Assembly (NCBI GenBank): GCA_947259335.1
Contig: CAMYMQ010000413.1
Location: 1-42,189, forward strand
DNA length: 42,189 nucleotides
Source: an uncultured Alphaproteobacteria bacterium
GTDB lineage: Bacteria > Pseudomonadota > Alphaproteobacteria > Bin65
Direction: 5' to 3'
Of this stretch, positions 31,736 through 40,671 are shown piece after piece. The position numbers and the translations under genes were made by a program. The notes under the pieces were generated by a model, which made no database searches, had not been told where the DNA came from, and saw only the letters and a list, made by a program, of their open reading frames with translations. Within the stretch, counting starts at the first letter, position 1. Each line of letters begins with the position of its first letter.

Positions 31736-32194
31736 TTAAGCACCCCCGCCCGCTTCGACCTCCTGACGAAACTTTTCGGCAAACTTGTCACTCAGATTGC
31801 CGGCAACCTTTTTCATGATGCCATGTCCATACTTGCCCAGTCGGCCGCTGATCATGACTTCGGAGCTATAGGAGACGTCGGTTCCGCCGGTCTCGCCATC
31901 GCTAAGCTTGAGAATGTTGTCTGCGGAGACAACACTGGCGCGCGAGCCTTCCTCGCCACGAGTGTGGGAGATGATGTGGTCCGGCTCGACCTCCTCCGTC
32001 ACCTCGACCTCGACGCTGAATTTCGCCTTGATTGGCCCGAGTTTTACTTCGATTTTCGCTTGGTAGGAGTTCTCACCTGTCACGGTTATCGAACTGCAGC
32101 CGGGAATGCAGCGGCCCATGATCTCCGGGTCCCTTATGTGCCGCCAGACCACCGGGCGGGAAGCGGCAATATTGAAAACTCCCTCAATCTTCAT
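31736..32194 (-). CDS. CoxG-like SRPBCC protein (carbon monoxide dehydrogenase subunit G family)
   Basis: This 152-residue START-like/SRPBCC protein has IAASRPVVWRHIRDPEIMGRC followed by IPGCSSI, and near the end SGRLGKYGHGIMKKVAGNLSD, both standard for the CoxG family. CoxG proteins accompany molybdenum hydroxylases and are thought to help anchor or mature the CoxSML complex. This copy has no C-terminal membrane helix. It lies downstream of the amidinotransferase-fold and ABC-transporter genes in the same direction as the hydroxylase subunits, probably the end of that transcription unit. It is convergent with galE. The 286 bp between the two show no gene or convincing terminator. Confidence 0.85.
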   Translation of the reverse strand: MKIEGVFNIAASRPVVWRHIRDPEIMGRCIPGCSSITVTGENSYQAKIEVKLGPIKAKFSVEVEVTEEVEPDHIISHTRGEEGSRASVVSADNILKLSDGETGGTDVSYSSEVMISGRLGKYGHGIMKKVAGNLSDKFAEKFRQEVEAGGGA

Positions 32195-32397
32195 TGTCGA
32201 TCCTCAGGCCTTTTCGGAGTCAATCATCGTCACCGCTCTCCGTGGCGAGGGCCATTGCAGCGGAGGAAAATCGAGCCGGGCCCCGGCCGGGGAAATCGTC
32301 TGAGCCGCCGGTCGATCGCACCGGACGCATGCCCTCCCCGGAACGCTCAGCCTGGCCCCCATGTATCCTTGCTGGAAAGAAGCCACTGCGCACGGTC

Positions 32398-33480
32398 TCA
32401 CCCGCCAAATGTCATCGGCCCCGGGTCGCGGACCAGCTGCATCGTGTTACACCGGATTCCGCCGCCATACTTGTGGACCTCGTCATAGTCGACGGGGATC
32501 ACCTCGACCCCGTGCCGTTCCAGGAGGGCGCGGGTCTTGGTGGCCGATGCGTTCATGATCAGCTTGCGCGGCTCCACCGTGATCGCGTTGGTCGGAAACT
32601 TATCGATCTCTTCGGCCGGACATTCGATCAGCTCGTAGCCGATTTCGTGCAGGCGCCGAATCGTCCCGTAGTCACACCAAGGCGGGTAGATCATCGCGAG
32701 GCGCGCGTCGAGCGGCGTGACCCACATATCGGCATGCATCCAGCCCGGAACATCGTGGTGATAGTCGTAGAGCGGGCCGGGGCTGTGCGCCAAGTGCACC
32801 TCCTTGTAGCCGACCCCCTGCAGGATGGGGATCACCTGTTCCGCACCCTCGCGATTGCAGTCGGTCGACAACATGAGAATGATGAAGTCGTCGCTCATCC
32901 GGGTCGAGGCGCCGATTTCGCACACGCCCTTGCCATGCACCGTGTAGAGGATCGGACAGTCGATGCTCATGAGGAATTTGGACACATAGCGCGAGCGGCC
33001 GCGCCAGTAAGGCGTGGCCTCGCGCGGTATGATCGCGCCGCCGTTGACCACGAAACCGGCGGCAGCCGAGATCGAGCGCTTGAGCGGACCATAGGCTGAG
33101 CGGGGAGGATCCTCGGCCCAACTGACGTAATGCACGTCGATGCCGAGACTCCGGTAGGTCTCCGCCAGAGCATAGTGCTGCTTCTGCATCAGCTCCAGGT
33201 TCGGCGTGATGCCGTTGAAGACGAAGAACGAAGAGTCCTGCTCGTAGAGCTTCTTCACTTCGGTCTCTGTCGGCTTGACCATCGCGACCTCGCGCAGCCG
33301 GCCGATGCCCTGGGCGCCCCAGGCCTTGCCCCAGATCAGCGGCAGTTCGTCGAGGTAGGAAACCTCCGCATGATACTTTTGATACTGCGGAACCTTACCC
33401 TCTTCGTAGTAGGGAAACTTCCTGAGCTCGCCTTCAGGGTCTCCCTCGGCGGGTGTAGCCTGTGCGTCATCAGGTGCCAT
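32398..33480 (-). CDS. Amidinotransferase-fold enzyme (ADI/DDAH/glycine amidinotransferase superfamily)
   Basis: This 360-residue protein belongs to the guanidine-modifying superfamily. The C-terminal nucleophile motif GGGIRCNTMQLVRDPGP places a Cys at 344. The catalytic-base region MHADMWVTPLDAR carries His249 and Asp251, and GVCEIGASTRMSDDFI is the acidic substrate-binding strand. These match the Cys-His-Asp/Glu machinery that attacks guanidinium carbon in arginine, dimethylarginine or related compounds, giving hydrolysis (deiminase) or amidino transfer. No signal peptide is visible, so it is cytoplasmic. It has GAGAGGG upstream of ATG 33480. Its place after an amino-acid-type ABC importer suggests the imported molecule or a catabolite carries a guanidino/amidino group. 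Which reaction it performs is not decided by sequence. Confidence 0.78.
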   Translation of the reverse strand: MAPDDAQATPAEGDPEGELRKFPYYEEGKVPQYQKYHAEVSYLDELPLIWGKAWGAQGIGRLREVAMVKPTETEVKKLYEQDSSFFVFNGITPNLELMQKQHYALAETYRSLGIDVHYVSWAEDPPRSAYGPLKRSISAAAGFVVNGGAIIPREATPYWRGRSRYVSKFLMSIDCPILYTVHGKGVCEIGASTRMSDDFIILMLSTDCNREGAEQVIPILQGVGYKEVHLAHSPGPLYDYHHDVPGWMHADMWVTPLDARLAMIYPPWCDYGTIRRLHEIGYELIECPAEEIDKFPTNAITVEPRKLIMNASATKTRALLERHGVEVIPVDYDEVHKYGGGIRCNTMQLVRDPGPMTFGG

Positions 33481-33658
33481 CTAGAAGCCCTCTCTGTCAT
33501 CGCCAAGGCGCGGCCTCCCGCCTCCGCAGAAGAGCAAATGGGAGATGGGCAGAACTGTCAACAACGATCAGGGTTCGCCTTTGGCACTCGTTTGGTGTTG
33601 CGGTGACGACCGCCGACCCTTGCGTCCTGCCGCGGGCGGGCGATGACGTCCGGACCCG

Positions 33659-34381
33659 TCAAATTCCCAGATAGGCCGCCTTTACAGACGGGTCGATCAA
33701 CAGATCCTGGCCGCTGCCGGACGCAACGATTCTACCGTTTTCGATGACATAGCCGACGGAAGCCTGCTGCAGTGTCCGCGTCACATCCTGCTCCGCGATC
33801 AGGATTGTGATCTTCTCGCTCACGAGCGACCGGATCGCCTCGAATATCGTGTCCGCCATCATGGGGGCGAGCCCGAGCGTCGGTTCGTCGAGCAAGAGCA
33901 GCTTCGGGCGCGCCATCAGTCCGCGGCCGAGCGCCAGCATCTGCTGTTCGCCGCCCGACAAGGTGCCGCCGGCCTGACGGCGCCGCTCGGCGAGACGCGG
34001 GAACATCTCATAGACCGTTTCCAGGGTCTGAGCCGTCTGGCGCCGACCCCGCGGCGCAAAGGCGCCGATGCGGAGATTCTCTTCGACCGACATTTGAGAA
34101 AATATGAGGCGCCCTTCCGGCACCATGACGATTCCGCGGTCGACGCGCTGGTCGGCCGGCAGTTTGCTGATCTCTTCGCCCTCGAAACGGATCGAACCCC
34201 GGACGGTCGGCAGCAGGCCGGAAACCGCCCGCAGCGTCGTGCTCTTGCCCGCGCCGTTGCTGCCGACGAGGGCCGCGACCTTTCCGGCGTCGACCACGAA
34301 ATCGATGCCATGCACGGCAACGACAGCGCCATAGCCACTGACAAGTCCCTCGATCTCGAGAAAGCGCTCGCCCATCTTCAC
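33659..34381 (-). CDS. livF: ABC transporter ATP-binding protein, LivF type (HAAT family)
   Basis: This 240-residue ATPase has Walker A GSNGAGKSTTLRAVSG near residue 39, signature GTLSGGEQQMLALGRGLM and Walker B LLLLDEPTLGLAPM followed by the LivF-type switch region ILIAEQDVTRTLQQA. It is one of the two ATPases that drive the importer encoded at 34378-38218. The start GTG 34381 overlaps the LivG stop; an ATG two codons later is also possible. Paired with LivG and two permeases in the standard order, it is clearly a branched-chain-amino-acid-type (HAAT) importer component. The name is a family name; leucine is not implied as substrate. Confidence 0.92.
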   Translation of the reverse strand: MKMGERFLEIEGLVSGYGAVVAVHGIDFVVDAGKVAALVGSNGAGKSTTLRAVSGLLPTVRGSIRFEGEEISKLPADQRVDRGIVMVPEGRLIFSQMSVEENLRIGAFAPRGRRQTAQTLETVYEMFPRLAERRRQAGGTLSGGEQQMLALGRGLMARPKLLLLDEPTLGLAPMMADTIFEAIRSLVSEKITILIAEQDVTRTLQQASVGYVIENGRIVASGSGQDLLIDPSVKAAYLGI

Positions 34382-35130
34382 GTCCCCGCGGCACCTGCCG
34401 CCGACGGACCGCCGCCCAGATAAGCGGCCTGGACGTCGAGGTTGTCGGCGATCTCGGCCGGCGATCCTTCGGCGATCTTCTCACCATGGTGCAAGACCAC
34501 GATATGCCGCGACAGTTCCATCAACGCGCGCATGACATGCTCGATGACCAGCAGGGTCAGGCCATAGCGCTCCCTGATCTCGAGAACCATCGTCATCATC
34601 GCCCGCACCTCCGTGGGCGTCAGGCCGGCCATCACTTCGTCGAGCAGCAGCAGTCTGGGGGCCGTTGCCAGGGCCTTGGCGACTTCCAGCTTCTTCTGGG
34701 AGGCGAGCGTGAGGGCAGCCGCTGGTTGATGGGCGACATCAAGCAGGCCGACCTCTTCCAGAATCAGCAACGCCCGCTCATTGGCCTCCGCGAGTTTTTC
34801 AGCCGGTCGCGCGCCGAACCGAGCCGCCGTCGCGACGTTTTCAAGCGTGGTCAGTCCCCGGAACGGACGAACGATCTGGAAGGTCCGCGCAATGCCGGCG
34901 CGGCAGATGCGATCCGGCTTCAAACCGTTGATTCGAACGCCGTCGAAACTGACCTCTCCGATGTCGGGTCGATTGTGCCCGGCAATCACGCTGAAAAGGG
35001 TGGTCTTGCCGGCGCCATTGGCTCCCATCAGGCCGACAATCTCGCCCTCCGCAACGGAGAACGAAACGTTGTTCAGAGCCCTGACCCCGCCGAAGGATTT
35101 CGATATTCTGTCGGCAACCAGAAGGGTCAT
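34378..35130 (-). CDS. livG: ABC transporter ATP-binding protein, LivG type (HAAT family)
   Basis: This 250-residue ATPase has Walker A GANGAGKTTLFSVIAG at 36-51, LivG-specific GIARTFQIVRPFRGLTTLEN and Walker B LLLLDEVMAGLTPTE. The signature helix reads LTLASQKKLEVAKALA, a variant without the canonical LSGGQ, as in many LivG proteins. The ATG at 35130 overlaps the LivM stop (ATGA). An open frame running on to 36159 belongs to a different protein's antisense/other-frame reading and was not used. It couples ATP hydrolysis to import through the LivH/LivM pore. Confidence 0.92.
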   Translation of the reverse strand: MTLLVADRISKSFGGVRALNNVSFSVAEGEIVGLMGANGAGKTTLFSVIAGHNRPDIGEVSFDGVRINGLKPDRICRAGIARTFQIVRPFRGLTTLENVATAARFGARPAEKLAEANERALLILEEVGLLDVAHQPAAALTLASQKKLEVAKALATAPRLLLLDEVMAGLTPTEVRAMMTMVLEIRERYGLTLLVIEHVMRALMELSRHIVVLHHGEKIAEGSPAEIADNLDVQAAYLGGGPSAAGAAGT

Positions 35131-36071
35131 CGCCTGCCTCCCCCGCGGCGGGCGAGCAGACCGACGATGCCGTTCGGCGCAAACAGAACGAAGCACACCA
35201 GCAGGGTGCCCAGCGCGACCATGTAGAGTTGCGGCAAGCTCGACCAGAGCAATTCCGACAGCACCAGAAGGAAGCCCGCGCCGAGAACCGGGCCGCGGGC
35301 ATCGTCGCTGCCGCCGATGATCGCCATCGTCACGATGGTGAAGGAGATGATCGGATTGAACAGTTGCAGGACTTCGACATAGGTCAGGCGAAGCCCCATG
35401 ACGGCGCCGACCATGCCCGGAATGACCGCCGACAGGATGTAGGCATAGGTCTTGTAGCGGACGACCGGGACCCCGATCGTTTCCGCTGCCGGCTCGTCTT
35501 CCCGGATCGCGATCAACCCGGCCCCCAGGCGCGAACGCCGCACCGACCAGGCGAGAAGCGTTGCGCCGACGGCCAGACCCAGCATGACGTAGAACAGGAT
35601 CGTTACCGGCGGCGTGCCGAACATCAGTCGCCCCGCCTGGGCGATCGTCGCTTCGACATTGATGACGATGTACTTGACGAGTTCGGCGATCCCGAAGGTG
35701 AGGATCACGAAATACGGCCCCCGTACGCGCAGGACCGGCGCTCCGATAATCGCCGCGAACAGGCCGGCCGCGAGCCCGGCGAGAGGGATCGCGACCCACA
35801 ATGGCAACAGCTGCCAGGTGACGACGGAGACGTAGCCGCCGAGCCCGTAGAAGACGACATGGCCGAGCGAAATGTAGCCCGCCATTCCGGACAGTATCGT
35901 CCAGCTCTGGGTCAGAGCGATCCACATGCACAGGGTCAGCGCGACAGAAACGTAGTAGCTGCCCACGACCTGCGGCACGGCGATGGCGAACAGGCCTGCC
36001 GCCAGGGTGGCCACCGGGAAACGCCACGTGCCCGTCACGCCCGGCGCGGTCGTGGTGGGTGCCGCCGTCAT
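35127..36071 (-). CDS. livM: ABC transporter permease, LivM type
   Basis: This 314-residue inner-membrane permease has about ten helices. The LivM core is visible: LSGMAGYISLGHVVFYGLGG, then a cytoplasmic EAA-like loop with RRSRLGAGLIAIREDEPAAE, which contacts the ATPases, and GLRLTYVEVLQLFNPIISFT. The end GIVGLLARRGGGRR is a typical positive tail. It overlaps LivH and LivG by ATGA on both sides. With LivH it forms the translocation path of the HAAT importer. Confidence 0.92.
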   Translation of the reverse strand: MTAAPTTTAPGVTGTWRFPVATLAAGLFAIAVPQVVGSYYVSVALTLCMWIALTQSWTILSGMAGYISLGHVVFYGLGGYVSVVTWQLLPLWVAIPLAGLAAGLFAAIIGAPVLRVRGPYFVILTFGIAELVKYIVINVEATIAQAGRLMFGTPPVTILFYVMLGLAVGATLLAWSVRRSRLGAGLIAIREDEPAAETIGVPVVRYKTYAYILSAVIPGMVGAVMGLRLTYVEVLQLFNPIISFTIVTMAIIGGSDDARGPVLGAGFLLVLSELLWSSLPQLYMVALGTLLVCFVLFAPNGIVGLLARRGGGRR

Positions 36072-36958
36072 CGCACCACCCGCCGGCCGCCAAGCAGCCC
36101 CTGCGGCCGAAGCAGCAGGATCGCGACGAACACGCCGTAGAGAATGATGGACCGGGCATTCTGCGAGGTCAGAACGACACCGTAGATCTCAATGAAGCCC
36201 AGCAGGAAGCCGGCAATGATGCCGCCGGTGAGATTGCCCAGACCTCCGGTAATGATCACCACGAACGCTGCAATGGTGAACGGGAAGCCCATGAAGGGTG
36301 ATATCTGCTCGGTCATCGACAGCAGGACACCCGCGAGACCCGCGAGGCCGAACCCGAGCATGAAGCTGAGCAGCTGGACCCGCTCCACCTTCACCCCAAC
36401 GATCTTCGCGGCGTCCCGGTTCTGGATCAGCGCCTTGATCGCAAGCCCGTAGATGTTGGCCCGCAGGAAGATCACCGTCGCCGCGCAAAGGGCCAGCGCG
36501 ACACCCAGTGTCAGCAGGCGGTTGGCCGTCATCGAAATCTCACCGACCCGGAACACCTGATCCAGGTAAGGCACCGCCCGAGGCGAGGCCGTGAATGCCA
36601 GCGCAGCGAGGTTCTGGACGACGACCGACAGACCAAAGAAGAGCAGTAGCGAATTCGCTTCGAGTTTCTCGACCGGACCCGAGATCTCGATCTGTCGGCG
36701 GAAAAGGCCGAAATAGGCAGCCGCGCCGATGGCCGACGCGCCCAAGGCCGCGATCAGCAAGGAAAGTATGGGGGAAAGCCCGACCAGCGACAGCAGCCAG
36801 AAGCTGGTGTACGCCCCCAGCATCATCAAATCGCCATGGGCGATGTTGAGAAGCCGCATCGTGCCGTAGACCAGGTTCAGACCGAGCCCGATCAGCGCAT
36901 ACACGCTGCCGATGACCAGCGCGGAAAACAGCAGTTGGCCGGACAAAAAGGCGTCCAC
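36068..36958 (-). CDS. livH: ABC transporter permease, LivH type
   Basis: This 296-residue permease has about eight helices. The N-terminal LivH signature GSVYALIGLGLNLVYGTMRL and LNIAHGDLMMLGAYTSFWLL is unmistakable. The ATPase-contact loop ALIQNRDAAKIVGVKVERVQ and the late GFPFTIAAFVVIITGGLGNL complete the family pattern. It starts with GTG. The gene is separated from the upstream binding-protein gene by 90 bp containing a 10-bp hairpin (36994-37022) and overlaps LivM by ATGA. Confidence 0.92.
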   Translation of the reverse strand: MDAFLSGQLLFSALVIGSVYALIGLGLNLVYGTMRLLNIAHGDLMMLGAYTSFWLLSLVGLSPILSLLIAALGASAIGAAAYFGLFRRQIEISGPVEKLEANSLLLFFGLSVVVQNLAALAFTASPRAVPYLDQVFRVGEISMTANRLLTLGVALALCAATVIFLRANIYGLAIKALIQNRDAAKIVGVKVERVQLLSFMLGFGLAGLAGVLLSMTEQISPFMGFPFTIAAFVVIITGGLGNLTGGIIAGFLLGFIEIYGVVLTSQNARSIILYGVFVAILLLRPQGLLGGRRVVR

Positions 36959-36993
36959 CGGTCATCACCCTCGAAGCGGCTGGCGGAAACAAG

Positions 36994-37022
36994 GATGGAG
37001 GGGACCGCAGGCCCCCTCCATC
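36994..37022. promoter_or_regulatory. Intercistronic hairpin between binding protein and permease genes
   Basis: GATGGAGGGG-N9-CCCCTCCATC is a perfect 10-bp stem between the binding-protein stop (37049) and the LivH start (36958). On the transcribed strand only a weak TTGTTT follows, so it is probably a partial terminator or 3'-end stabiliser that leaves more mRNA for the binding protein than for the membrane parts, as known in other ABC import operons. Confidence 0.55.
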
Positions 37023-37048
37023 AGAGAGCAGTCAAAAACGCTGTCGGA

Positions 37049-38218
37049 CTAGCGCTTCATGAACTTGCTGGTGGCCATGCCCTCTGGCCAGACGATCTGG
37101 AGATCGCCCTTCTGGATCTGAAGGAACCCGGTCGGGAGCAACTTGTTCTCCACCCCGGTGAACTTCACCGGCCCGTTGATCGTCTCGAACGTGTCGGTGG
37201 CGATCACCTGGCGAAGCTTCTCCTTGTCGAGACCCGCCTTCGCGACCGCCTGCTCCAGGATCTCGAGCGACATATAGGCGAGCGCCGAATCCAGATAGTC
37301 GGGCGGCATGTTGAACTTCTTCGAATAGGCCTCGGTGAATTCCTTCGCGCGCGGCCACCACTTCTTCTGCAGCGGGCTCCAATGGCCCATGGTGACGATG
37401 CCGTTGGCGAAGTCGCCGAACGCCTTGCGGAACACCGGGATGGATGGCCCCACCAACAGGAACTGGAAGCCGGCGCTGATGCCGATCTCCTTGGACTGCT
37501 TCATGTACAGGAACGAATCCGCCGGATAGGACAGCACGATCACGGCATCAACGTTTGCCTGCTTCACCTTGGTGAGCAGCGGCGTCATATCCGAGATGTT
37601 CGGCGGATACTTCTCGTTGATCTTCACCGCGATGCCCGCCTTTTCCAGAGCGGGGATCAGGAACTTCTGGTTCTCCTGGGCGAAGGGCAAGACGTTGGCG
37701 ATGACGGCCGCCGACTTGATGCCCTGCTGCTTCAGCATCTTCGCCATTTCGCTGGCGATGCTGTCCGGGAACATCGAGGTTGGGAACCAGATATAGCCCG
37801 GGCTCACCTGACGCAGAGCGACCGAGGCCGCCGTGTTGCCGACGATGGGGAATTTGTACTTTTCGGCGACCGGCGCGACGGAGAGATGCATCGGCGTGCC
37901 CCAGGGCGCCAGCAGCAGGTCCACCTTGTCGTCCGTGATCAGCTTCTCGTAGATCGGCGCGACCTTCGAGGGATTGGATTCGTCATCGTACCAGACGAGC
38001 TTGATCGGACGCTTCTTGCCGCCGACGTCGAGGCCGCCGCGGGCCTTGATCTGGTCCCGCCACAGCTCGTAGACGGTCATCTGCGACGCGGCACCCTGCG
38101 CGAAGATACCGGTTTTCGAAATCGAGAAGCCGATCTTGACCGGATCCTCCGCGGCGTTCGCCTGACCGGCGACCGTGAATGCCGCCGCCATGGCGGTCGT
38201 TAGCAGTTTCTTGAACAT
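37049..38218 (-). CDS. Periplasmic substrate-binding protein of the HAAT-type ABC importer
   Basis: This 389-residue binding protein has a Sec signal peptide (KKLLTTAMAAAFTVAGQANA, cleavage about residue 23). The Leu/Ile/Val-type periplasmic-binding fold starts with VKIGFSISKTGIFAQGAASQ, then WYDDESNPSKVAPIYEKLI and LLAPWGTPMHLSVAPVAEKY, followed by the second lobe (DAVIVLSYPADSFLYMKQSK). It differs from classical LivK in the ligand-facing segments, so a non-branched-chain substrate (amide, urea-like or aromatic-linked) is possible. GGAGG precedes the ATG by 5-6 bases. It is encoded between the molybdenum hydroxylase and the permeases, which ties uptake to that enzyme. Confidence 0.9.
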   Translation of the reverse strand: MFKKLLTTAMAAAFTVAGQANAAEDPVKIGFSISKTGIFAQGAASQMTVYELWRDQIKARGGLDVGGKKRPIKLVWYDDESNPSKVAPIYEKLITDDKVDLLLAPWGTPMHLSVAPVAEKYKFPIVGNTAASVALRQVSPGYIWFPTSMFPDSIASEMAKMLKQQGIKSAAVIANVLPFAQENQKFLIPALEKAGIAVKINEKYPPNISDMTPLLTKVKQANVDAVIVLSYPADSFLYMKQSKEIGISAGFQFLLVGPSIPVFRKAFGDFANGIVTMGHWSPLQKKWWPRAKEFTEAYSKKFNMPPDYLDSALAYMSLEILEQAVAKAGLDKEKLRQVIATDTFETINGPVKFTGVENKLLPTGFLQIQKGDLQIVWPEGMATSKFMKR

Positions 38219-38304
38219 GTGAGCCTCCAGTTTCCCTTATTTGATTTTACCCAGTACTCGATCCGCGATCCGTCCTTTCAGCGGCAGTCACTTACTCAGC
38301 GGGC

Positions 38305-40671
38305 TCAAACCCGCCCGAGGGCAGCCAGGATTCGTTCCGGCGTATAGGGCTGCTCGGTCACGTGGACGCCGAAGGGCGACAGGGCGTCGTTCACCGCATT
38401 GAGGATCGCACCCGGGCCGCCGATGATCCCGGCCTCGCCCACCCCCTTGGCCCCGAGAAAGCTCTTCTTCGTGGGCGTCGCCATGTGGGCGATCTCCATA
38501 TCCGGCATCTCGCCCGCCATGGGCAGCAGGTAGTCGACCAGCGTGCCGTTCTGGAGCTGACCGTCGTCGTCGTAGCTGAGTTCCTCGAACAGCGAACAGC
38601 CGACGGCATTCGCGAGTCCGCCTCTCAGCTGCTCGTCGACCAGCATCGGATTGATTGGCCTGCCGCAATCGTCCACGGCCCAGAGCTTGAGCGGCTTGAT
38701 GAAGCCCGTGTCGGGATCGAGCTGTACCAGCGAGCCGATCGCTCCATTGGTGTACATGAACATTGCATCGCGAAGGCTGAAATGGCCGGTCGCTACGACG
38801 CCGGGATCGCCTTCGATGGGCAGGCCCGTTCCCTGGAAATGGACGATCCGCCCCAGTTCGGCCAGCGTCATGCGGACCGAGCCGTCCGACCGTTGAAGGA
38901 TTTCGCCTTCGCGGATATCCAGATCGTCGGGCGAAAGCTGCAGCAGCGCCCCGGCGATTTTCAACAGGTTTTCACGCAGGGTCCGGCCCGCGCGAAGCGC
39001 GGCCTCGCCGGCGATGCCCGTTGCCCGCGAGGCCCAGGTGCCGCCGCCGTAAGGCGTTCGGCCGGTGTCTCCCAAGGTCATGCTGACCGAGTCCATCGGG
39101 ACGCCGACCGCGCTGGCGATAATCTGGGTTAGAATCGCGGCCGCACCCTGCCCCTGGTCCGTGACACCGACCGCCGCGCTCACCGCTCCGGACGGCTCCA
39201 GTTTGACCGTGCACGCATCCTGCGCGGTGATCGGCGCGCCGCCGACACCGTAGACCAAGGGCGACGGGCTGGTGCCCTCGCAGTAGATCGAAACCCCGAT
39301 CCCCAAATAGATATCCTGCTCGCGCTTGGCATCGCGTTCCTTGCACAGGGCGTCATAGTCCATGATGCGCACCAGTTCCTCCAACGAGGACTGGAACGAC
39401 AGGCCCTCGAAGGGCATCCCGGCGGCAGTCTCGTAAGGATAGGCGTCGTCGGGAATCAGGTTCTTGCGACGCACCTCGACCGGGTCCAGCCCGCCCTTGC
39501 GCGCGACCAGATCGACCATCCCTTCGGTAACCGAGCAGGCGATCGGCATGCCCACGCCGCGAAGCTGGCACATCGGCGCCTTGTTCTGGAACACGACCCG
39601 GGCGGTCGCCTTGTAGTCTTTCAGGTCGTAGGTCGAGCCGCTGAAGATCGCGACCAGCATCGCCTCGACCCCACTCGACCGCGGATAGACCGAATAGGGC
39701 CCGATACCGGTCAGGTCATCGACCTCAAGGCCAACGATGCGGCCGTCCGACATCATGCCGATCTTCGCCTTGACGATATGATCCCGGCAGTGGACGTCGC
39801 CGGTGAACGACTCAAGACGGTCCGCGATGAACTTGATCGGCCGACCCAGGATCTTGCTGACGGCGATCGTCGTCATTTCGTCGCCGAAAACATGGATCTT
39901 CAGCCCGAAGGACCCCCCGACGTCGGGCACGATGACCCTGATCCTGTGCTCCTCGACCCCGAAATGCCGCGCGAAGACCGCCTGCATGATGTGCGGCACC
40001 TGGCTCGAATGGTGCACGGTCAAGATCCCGTCACCGGGATTGAAGTCCGCGATCAGGCCGCGCGGCTCGAGCGGGACCACCGTCTGTCGGTGGATGCGGA
40101 AACTTTCCTCGACGACGATGTCGGCCCCGGCGATCCGGCCCGGCGCGTCGCCGGCATCGATGTCCATGCGAAAGCAGAGATTGTCCCCAAGGTCGGGATG
40201 AAGAACCGGCGTCGCGGGATCGAGCGCGGTCACCATGTCTGTGAGCGGCGGAAGTTCCTCCCAGTCAACCGCGATGGCGTCGGCGGCGTCCTCGGCCTGG
40301 GCGCGGCTCTGGGCGACGACCGCCGCGACCACCTCGCCCTGCCAGGTGGCGCGCTCCTTCGCCATCGGAAATTGCGGCGCCGATTTGATCCCCGGCAGGT
40401 TGCTGATCACGGCTTCCCACGGCGTCACCACGCCCTCGAGGTCGCCCGCCGTGAAAATGCGGATCACACCGGGCAACGCGGCGGCCGCTGCCGAGTCGAT
40501 GCTCTTGATCCTGGCGTGCGCGTAAGGGCTGCGCAGAAAGGCGATATGGGCCATGCGCGGCAGCAGGAGATCGTCGATATAGCGCCCCCGGCCGGCGGTG
40601 AACCGCTCGATACCGGGGCGTGGTACGGAAACGCCGATCGGCGCGGCGAGAGTCTCGCTGACGTCGGTCAT
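38305..40671 (-). CDS. Molybdopterin-binding (large) subunit, xanthine dehydrogenase/CoxL family
   Basis: This 788-residue catalytic subunit of a molybdenum hydroxylase would insert oxygen from water into a C-H bond of a heterocycle or aldehyde. N-terminal GIERFTAGRGRYIDDLLLPR, VVPLEPRGLIADF and VPDVGGSFGLKIHVFGDEMT match the family, as do VTDQGQGAAAILTQI for the cofactor and the catalytic Glu746 in GAKGVGEAGIIGGPGAILNA. The loop equivalent to the AYRCSFR of form I CO dehydrogenase reads CQLRGVGMPIA (about 368-378), so CO oxidation is unlikely. The ATG overlaps the 2Fe-2S gene stop (ATGA). The substrate is unknown. Gene order here is FAD, FeS, Mo subunit. Confidence 0.92.
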   Translation of the reverse strand: MTDVSETLAAPIGVSVPRPGIERFTAGRGRYIDDLLLPRMAHIAFLRSPYAHARIKSIDSAAAAALPGVIRIFTAGDLEGVVTPWEAVISNLPGIKSAPQFPMAKERATWQGEVVAAVVAQSRAQAEDAADAIAVDWEELPPLTDMVTALDPATPVLHPDLGDNLCFRMDIDAGDAPGRIAGADIVVEESFRIHRQTVVPLEPRGLIADFNPGDGILTVHHSSQVPHIMQAVFARHFGVEEHRIRVIVPDVGGSFGLKIHVFGDEMTTIAVSKILGRPIKFIADRLESFTGDVHCRDHIVKAKIGMMSDGRIVGLEVDDLTGIGPYSVYPRSSGVEAMLVAIFSGSTYDLKDYKATARVVFQNKAPMCQLRGVGMPIACSVTEGMVDLVARKGGLDPVEVRRKNLIPDDAYPYETAAGMPFEGLSFQSSLEELVRIMDYDALCKERDAKREQDIYLGIGVSIYCEGTSPSPLVYGVGGAPITAQDACTVKLEPSGAVSAAVGVTDQGQGAAAILTQIIASAVGVPMDSVSMTLGDTGRTPYGGGTWASRATGIAGEAALRAGRTLRENLLKIAGALLQLSPDDLDIREGEILQRSDGSVRMTLAELGRIVHFQGTGLPIEGDPGVVATGHFSLRDAMFMYTNGAIGSLVQLDPDTGFIKPLKLWAVDDCGRPINPMLVDEQLRGGLANAVGCSLFEELSYDDDGQLQNGTLVDYLLPMAGEMPDMEIAHMATPTKKSFLGAKGVGEAGIIGGPGAILNAVNDALSPFGVHVTEQPYTPERILAALGRV

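Noticed and set aside
34378-36159. Apparent 593-residue frame ending in LivG
   Set aside because: The N-terminal half is another frame of the LivM gene and is Arg/Gly-rich noise; LivG proper starts at 35130 with an ATGA overlap.
36836-38203. 455-codon plus-strand frame over the binding-protein gene
   Set aside because: It is a shadow of the periplasmic binding protein, which has a signal peptide, a ribosome site and family motifs.
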